Shown: piece after piece, positions 50,379-54,567 of the stretch
How the letters are laid out: the number at the start of each line of letters is the position of its first letter
Numbering within the stretch: the stretch's first letter is position 1
The notes under the pieces: model-generated
Seen by the model: only the letters and a program-made list of their open reading frames with translations
The model's database searches: none
Told to the model about the DNA's origin: nothing
Position numbers and translations under genes: made by a program
Assembly: GCA_025965895.1 (NCBI GenBank)
Contig: JAOPWC010000139.1
Location: 1 to 54,567, forward strand
Reading direction: 5' to 3'
DNA: 54,567 nt
Source of the DNA: Mycobacterium sp.
Lineage (GTDB): Bacteria > Actinomycetota > Actinomycetes > Mycobacteriales > Mycobacteriaceae

Positions 50379-51143
50379 GTGAGGCGGATCGTTCTCGCGG
50401 CGGGCTGTGTGGTAACGCTTCTCGGCGGGTGCACGTCGACGAGAAACCCCGGCGCGCCGCCGGGTCCGTCGCAGCCCACCACCCCTGAACAGGCATGCGT
50501 CGCTGACCGTTGGCCGCGACCTGTGCCGAACGTCACCGGCCAGCTGATGCCTCAAGCTTTGGACGGGTCGCTGTTCTGCTTCAAAGTGGCGAAAGCAACC
50601 GCAGCCGATGGACACGACGTGCTGCACGATGTGTTCAGCAAAGCTCCGAATTACCGCATCACCTCCGTTTCCCCGGCCGCGGGATTGGCAGTCGGCCCTG
50701 GTGATCCGATCGCCGTTCGCGTCGCTCCCGTCGACCCATCGCAACCGCCCGCCTCTCGGCCCTGCGACTGGGTGACCACCGATGAGGCTGCGAGATTCCT
50801 GGGTACGCAATCCGTGACGACGATGCCCGTGGGGGACCAAGCCGGCTCTGTGGACCAAATGTGCGACTACACCTCGACTTCGCCGGATCAGATGGTGGTA
50901 TCTGAGTTGCAGCTGCCGGGAAGCCTGCCCGTCGACGCGAATACCGAGTTCGCAATGACCGTGGCCGCCGGCGGCGGCAGCGATGTGGGCGGGCTGCCCG
51001 GCCGCGCCTACTGCAGTTCCTCTCCGAGCACATCGATGCTTGTCGTCCTTCTCGGCGGCGACCGGTTGTACCGGGTCACCGACGATAACTGCGATGTGCT
51101 GAAGCAGTTCGCGCAAACCGCCATTCCCCGTATCGGTGCCTAA
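50379..51143 (+). CDS. Putative lipoprotein with PASTA-like and DUF3558-like regions
   Basis: The start is GTG 50379, inside a long frame fused to the ABC remnant. The N-terminal signal VRRIVLAAGCVVTLLGGCTST has a lipobox (LLGGC). Residues about 45-110 look like one divergent PASTA-type unit: VPNVTGQLMPQAL and ITSVSPAAGLAVGPGDPIAV. The C-terminal part, with CDWVTTDEAARFLG, MCDYTSTSPD and YCSSSPSTSMLVVLL, resembles the DUF3558 pattern of mycobacterial lipoproteins. The overall protein is 254 aa; its role at the cell surface is unknown. Its stop overlaps that of the opposite monooxygenase remnant (CTAA). Confidence 0.7.
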   Translation: MRRIVLAAGCVVTLLGGCTSTRNPGAPPGPSQPTTPEQACVADRWPRPVPNVTGQLMPQALDGSLFCFKVAKATAADGHDVLHDVFSKAPNYRITSVSPAAGLAVGPGDPIAVRVAPVDPSQPPASRPCDWVTTDEAARFLGTQSVTTMPVGDQAGSVDQMCDYTSTSPDQMVVSELQLPGSLPVDANTEFAMTVAAGGGSDVGGLPGRAYCSSSPSTSMLVVLLGGDRLYRVTDDNCDVLKQFAQTAIPRIGA

Positions 51144-52141
51144 TTTCCGCGGTAGACAAGACCGCTGAGCCGCCACGCGAGGCCGTCGCGTACCGCCGGA
51201 ATCTCAGCCGCCGCACTCATCGCGACGTTGCGCACAGGCCGTAGCGGGCGCGGCAGCGTCGCCAGCCTCGTCAGCTGGCCGGTCAGGGTCAGCACCTGCC
51301 GGGCGATCGGCCGGCGGCTCTGGGTGTACCCGTCGAGGACCGTCTCGGGAGCGCCTCCCAGCACCTCATCAAGCGCCCCGGCCAATGCGACCGCGTCCTG
51401 GACGCCCAGGTTCATTCCCTGGCCGCCGGCGGGGCTGTGCACATGGGCAGCGTCACCGGCCAGTAGCAGGTTGCCGGCGCGGTAGGTGTCGGCCACCCGG
51501 TGATGGATGCGAAAATGCGATCCCCAGACGACATCGCGGACCGTCACACGTCCCGGGCCGAAACCGCGCGTGTCGAGCAGTCGCTGAAGGAATTCCGGAG
51601 CAGGTACCTGAGGCGCCCCGGAAACCGGGGCGACTATGCGATGGATGTTGCCCGGCAGCGGCGCCACCACCGTCAGCCCCGCGGGGGCATAGAACAGCAG
51701 GATCTCATGGTCAGGCACATCGCCATGCAGGTGGACGTCGGCCAGTGCGAACGACTCCGGATATTCGTGGCCGCGGAACCCGATGCCGGCCTCGGTGCGC
51801 ACGGCACTGCGCATGCCGTCGGCGCCCACGACGTAGCGGGCGGTGATCGTGTCGCCGTCGCCGAAGCGTGCGGTCACCGTAGGCCCATCCTGGGCGAGCG
51901 ACGCGAGCGTCTTGGGCCGCTGCACGTCCCCGCCCAGCTCGGTCAGTCGCTCGAGCAGCACGCGTTCGGTCTCCGCCTGCGAAATCATCAGCGAGTACGG
52001 GTATTTCGTAGGCAGCGTGCCGAAGTCGATCGGAATGAGAACCCTGCCGCGGTCGCGCATCGAGAACCGCTGCGCGTGAACGCCGACTTTGGTCAGTCGT
52101 TCGCTCACGTCCAGTTCCTCGAGCACCTCGGCCGAAGCGCC
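51140..52141 (-). pseudogene. 5'-truncated FAD-dependent aromatic-type monooxygenase
   Basis: The remaining part has the PHBH-family middle and C-terminal features: RYVVGADGMRSAVRTEAGIGF (the DG motif) and LLLAGDAAHVHSPAGGQGMN (the GD motif), with a helical C-terminus. The N-terminal GxGxxG Rossmann motif and about 90 residues are missing. The homologous stretch stops near 52141, where sequence from a divergent nitroreductase gene begins. An internal ATG at 52126 could give a protein without the FAD fingerprint, most likely inactive. Confidence 0.78.
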
Positions 52142-52144
52142 CGG

Positions 52145-52325
52145 TTCGGTCCGACTTCAGGACGGCGTCAGCGTCAAGGAGTTCCAGGCCCTTGAGGTCA
52201 GCGGGGACGAGAAGCGGCACTACTGGACGGTGGCCGAGCAATTTTGGCCGCACTTTCCCGAGTATCGACGGCTCGCCGGCGGACGCGACATCCCGATCAT
52301 GGTTTTCGAGCCAATCGCGCCGCGT
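52145..52325 (+). pseudogene. C-terminal fragment of a deazaflavin (F420) nitroreductase
   Basis: VRLQDGVSVKEFQALEVSGDE, then HYWTVAEQFWPHFPEYRRLAGG and IPIMVFEPI is the usual C-terminal third of Ddn-like deazaflavin-dependent oxidoreductases. The N-terminal two-thirds are gone. It runs in frame into an NTF2-like sequence. An intact gene of the same family begins at 54412. Confidence 0.72.
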
Positions 52326-52741
52326 ACGTCCATCGGCAATCTAGCCGAGGAGCGCAACAATGTGCTGGTGCTGGAGGCGTTCGACACCTTGTTCAATCGG
52401 CGTGATTACGCAGCGGCGCAAAGGTTCTGGTCGCCTGATTACATCCAGCACAGCGCGCATATCCCGCCGGGCCGAGACGGCCTGTTCAACCTGGTCGAGG
52501 CCTCGCCGCCGGAGACAGGCGCTACGAGAACCCGCTAACCGTCGCCGACGGTGACTACGTGATGCTGCACGGCAGGTTGTCCACCACCGGGCCGCAGGCC
52601 AAAAGGATCGCCGTAGACATCGTGCGCCCGGAAGACGGGCTGATCGCCGAACATTGGGACGTAGTGCAGGACGAGGCCACCGCCGAGGAGTCCAAGAGCA
52701 GGCTGCCCATGTTCGGCGATACGTTCCCCACGCGGGCCTGA
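52326..52741 (+). pseudogene. Frameshifted NTF2/SnoaL-like protein gene
   Basis: The first part, NNVLVLEAFDTLFNRRDYAAAQRFW, then YIQHSAHIPPGRDGLFN, is a SnoaL/NTF2-like fold. The frame ends at about 52538 after an apparent shift near 52520. The second part in another frame, NPLTVADGDYVMLHGRLST and LIAEHWDVVQDEA, completes the family pattern and ends at 52741. It is fused upstream to the nitroreductase fragment. It is probably inactive. Confidence 0.7.
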
Positions 52742-52758
52742 CCCGAAGCCGACCCACG

Positions 52759-53841
52759 ATGAAGATCTCCGCCCAGTTCGCCACCTCGCTGGACTCCCCC
52801 GAGCACATCGCGACCGCCGAAGAAGTCGGTTACGACCGGGCATGGCTGTTCGACACACCGCACGAAAGCCCCGACGTGTGGATGATGCTCGCGTTAGCTG
52901 CCAAACGCACCACCACCATCGGCCTTGGTCCGGGGGTGCTGGTGCCCACTCTGCGCCACCCCATGGTCAACGCCTCAGCCACAGCTGCGCTGACGGCGCG
53001 TGCGCCGGGCCGGGTCGCGGTCGCGTTCGGCACCGGCTTCGCCGGCGCCCGTGCGCTCGGCGCTGCCCCCACCAGCTGGTCGCATCTGCGCGACTACGTG
53101 GCCGCATTCCGCGGCCTGCTCGCGGGCGCGACTGTGCAGTGGCAGGGCACGCGGATACAGATGATGCACCCGAACGGACACGCACCCGAGCGCCCGATCG
53201 ACGTGCCCATTCTCATCTCGGCGCTGGGCCCCAAAGGCCTCGACGTCGCCACCGAGCTGGCCGACGGGCTGTTCACCGTCAACGGCCAGACCCGCTACGC
53301 CCCACAATTCGACTGGGCCGCACTCGCAGTGCACGGCGCCGTCCTGGCCGACGGCGAAGCACTCGATTCACCACGGGTGCAGGCAGCCGCAGGCCCGGGA
53401 CACGCACTGGCCTACCACGCCGCCTACGAATTCGGCGGCGACGTCACAACGCTGCCGGCCGGCGACGTCTGGCTCGACGCCATCAACCAGACGCCGCCGC
53501 AGGATCGCCACCTCGCGGTCCATGACCAGCACCTCATCGCGCTCAACCGCGCCGACACCGCCGCGTGGGCCGCCGGCAGCTGGAAGGCCATCACCCAGAT
53601 CACCCTCACCGGCAGAGCCGACGAGATCGGCCACCGGGTGAACGAAATCGCCGCCCAAGGCATCACCGAGGTCATCCACCAGCCCACCGGCCCGGACATC
53701 ACCGGTGAACTTCAGGCCTTCCACACCGCGGCCCGCGGCGCCGTAAGCGCTGCTGTACAAGACAATCCAGAATGGGCTCGAGCCGTAGGCGGCATCGGGC
53801 TGCCGACTGCCGCCACCCGTTCGATGGTATTCGGGCAATAG
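52759..53841 (+). CDS. LLM class F420-dependent oxidoreductase
   Basis: The 360-residue luciferase-like protein starts at ATG 52759 (MKISAQFATSLDSPEHI). Typical parts are AEEVGYDRAWLFDTPHESPDVW, TTTIGLGPGVLVPTLRHPMV, RVAVAFGTGFAGARALG and PIDVPILISALGPKGLDVA. It appears complete, whereas its neighbours on both sides are broken. Together with the deazaflavin nitroreductase genes nearby it may belong to F420-dependent redox metabolism; the substrate is unknown. Confidence 0.87.
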   Translation: MKISAQFATSLDSPEHIATAEEVGYDRAWLFDTPHESPDVWMMLALAAKRTTTIGLGPGVLVPTLRHPMVNASATAALTARAPGRVAVAFGTGFAGARALGAAPTSWSHLRDYVAAFRGLLAGATVQWQGTRIQMMHPNGHAPERPIDVPILISALGPKGLDVATELADGLFTVNGQTRYAPQFDWAALAVHGAVLADGEALDSPRVQAAAGPGHALAYHAAYEFGGDVTTLPAGDVWLDAINQTPPQDRHLAVHDQHLIALNRADTAAWAAGSWKAITQITLTGRADEIGHRVNEIAAQGITEVIHQPTGPDITGELQAFHTAARGAVSAAVQDNPEWARAVGGIGLPTAATRSMVFGQ

Positions 53842-54022
53842 TGGTGTCACATGTCAAGTACTGGCGGTGCTTATGTTTCCCACGGATTGACAGTCCGGAT
53901 CAATCGGTTCAGGCTGGGTCGGAAGCGGTCAATTCACGCTGGCGACGGGCGGTGCCGAGGGTGATATCTGTCGGCCTGCCTGGCTCAGGTACCAAGTCAT
54001 TCAGCAGCGTTATGGCGCGCCG
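53842..54022. other. Short intergenic stretch
   Basis: About 180 bases lie between the LLM gene and the AraC fragment. No gene, repeat or clear promoter is seen. Confidence 0.4.
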
Positions 54023-54415
54023 GTGAGCGTCGTCTTCGACACGGGGCAGATCCCGAAAGCCGACCGCGCTGAGGCCGTGCGTGCGGCGATCGCAGAGCAT
54101 TTGTTGCCGGTCGAGATCGACTTTGCCGCTGACCGCGGCCCGGCGGCGGCGCGTATAGCGATCACTGACTTGGCCGAGCTCACGGTTTGGACCTCGATCT
54201 CGAATGCGGTGAAGGTGCACCGGACCGCAGCGCTGACGCACGACGACTCCACACCGAGCATCTTCATGGGTTTACGCAGGTCCCGCAATCGCAATTTTGG
54301 GCCAGTTCATCGGCTCGAATTCCGGAATGCAAGGTGCACCTACCGCGTTGCTGAACAGATCGGTCTAAACATAGTGCGGTCGATGGACGGCACACCACCG
54401 AAAGGCGAGAGATGA
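54023..54415 (+). pseudogene. N-terminal fragment of an AraC-family regulator
   Basis: From GTG 54023, SVVFDTGQIPKADRAEAVRA, RIAITDLAELTVWTS and HDDSTPSIFMGLR match the start of AraC-type regulators with an N-terminal cupin-like sensor domain. After about 85 residues the match ends. The frame continues with unrelated residues (HRLEFRNARCTYRVAE) to a stop that overlaps the next ATG. The helix-turn-helix domain is absent, so it cannot act as a regulator by itself. Confidence 0.68.
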
Positions 54416-54567
54416 CGCTGACAACTGAGAGCGGTCTTGACGGCGCCTACGTGCCGAGCCCGACCGAAAGCGTGCGCAGGCAGGTGGCCGACTATGAAGC
54501 CAGCGGCGGTGTCAAGGGCGGCACGCTGGAGGGTCGGCCGGTGGTGATCCTGACGTCGGTGGGCACG
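54412..54567 (+). CDS. Deazaflavin-dependent nitroreductase-family protein (3'-partial)
   Basis: ATG 54412, preceded by an AAAGGCGAGAG ribosome site, opens MTLTTESGLDGAYVPSPTESV, then DYEASGGVKGGTLEGRPVVILTSVGT, which runs off the right edge. This is the N-terminal layout of Ddn-like F420-dependent oxidoreductases, including the conserved GRPVVILTSVG strand. The start overlaps the stop of the AraC fragment frame. The remainder cannot be judged. Confidence 0.75.
   Translation, partial: MTLTTESGLDGAYVPSPTESVRRQVADYEASGGVKGGTLEGRPVVILTSVGT

Noticed and set aside
1..54567. tRNA, rRNA or insertion sequences
   Set aside because: No transposase, terminal inverted repeat pair or recognisable tRNA/rRNA sequence was found by reading; a dedicated scan was not possible.

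Overview
The window is GC-rich, actinobacterial and almost certainly mycobacterial (Mycobacterium sensu lato). Protein after protein matches, in order and orientation, the Mycobacterium tuberculosis block Rv0861c to Rv0903c as I remember it: XPB helicase and its partner, moaC/mog/moaE, rpfA, moaD/moaA, a YccF protein, cspB, the Rv0875c-Rv0877 and Rv0879c-Rv0883c genes, sepH, serC, an AurF-like diiron oxygenase, fprB, a VOC protein, citA, gltA, a CrtI-like FAD enzyme, a DUF2630 protein and prrB/prrA. The PE/PPE genes and several tuberculosis-specific genes are absent. Gene assignments rest on reading translations and motifs; no database search was run.

Layout. Bases 1-8226 are accessory. They hold a translationally coupled set (SRPBCC protein, KAS III-like thiolase, HisC-like aminotransferase, then a flavin monooxygenase and an NADP reductase), two luciferase-like (LLM) oxidoreductases and a truncated secreted-protein gene. 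Bases 8324-31791 are mostly conserved backbone: DNA repair helicase pair, molybdenum cofactor genes, rpfA with a c-di-AMP riboswitch and a CRP-type site, envelope lipoproteins, an MFS exporter, an rRNA methyltransferase, sepH, serC, and a diiron oxygenase followed by fprB. Bases 31900-41054 hold a 5'-nucleotidase-like HAD enzyme, a VOC protein, two citrate synthases, pdxH, a TetR regulator, an MFS/MarR efflux pair and a CrtI-like oxidase. Bases 41103-47480 are an accessory catabolic island between the Rv0898c and prrB homologues: a phospho-lyase-type class III PLP enzyme and an APC permease on one strand, and an APH-type kinase, an SDR and a GntR regulator on the other. Bases 47475-49554 encode PrrB/PrrA. 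Bases 49615-54415 are a decayed zone with remnants of an ABC exporter, an FAD monooxygenase, a deazaflavin nitroreductase, an NTF2-like protein and an AraC regulator around two intact genes (a lipoprotein and an LLM enzyme). An intact-looking deazaflavin nitroreductase gene runs off the right edge.

How the genes may work together. The most coherent system is the island at 41-47 kb: uptake, ATP-dependent phosphorylation and phospho-lyase cleavage of an amino alcohol (ethanolamine, 1-amino-2-propanol or hydroxylysine type), which would release ammonia, phosphate and an aldehyde. It appears to be under a local GntR regulator with a candidate operator over the kinase start. The cluster at the left edge looks like a small uncharacterised biosynthetic unit in which the KAS III-like enzyme lacks the usual catalytic histidine. 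A recurring oddity is short tandem duplication (14, 15, 27 and 38 bp units) placed exactly at convergent gene ends, plus a 24-bp coding repeat at one gene start.
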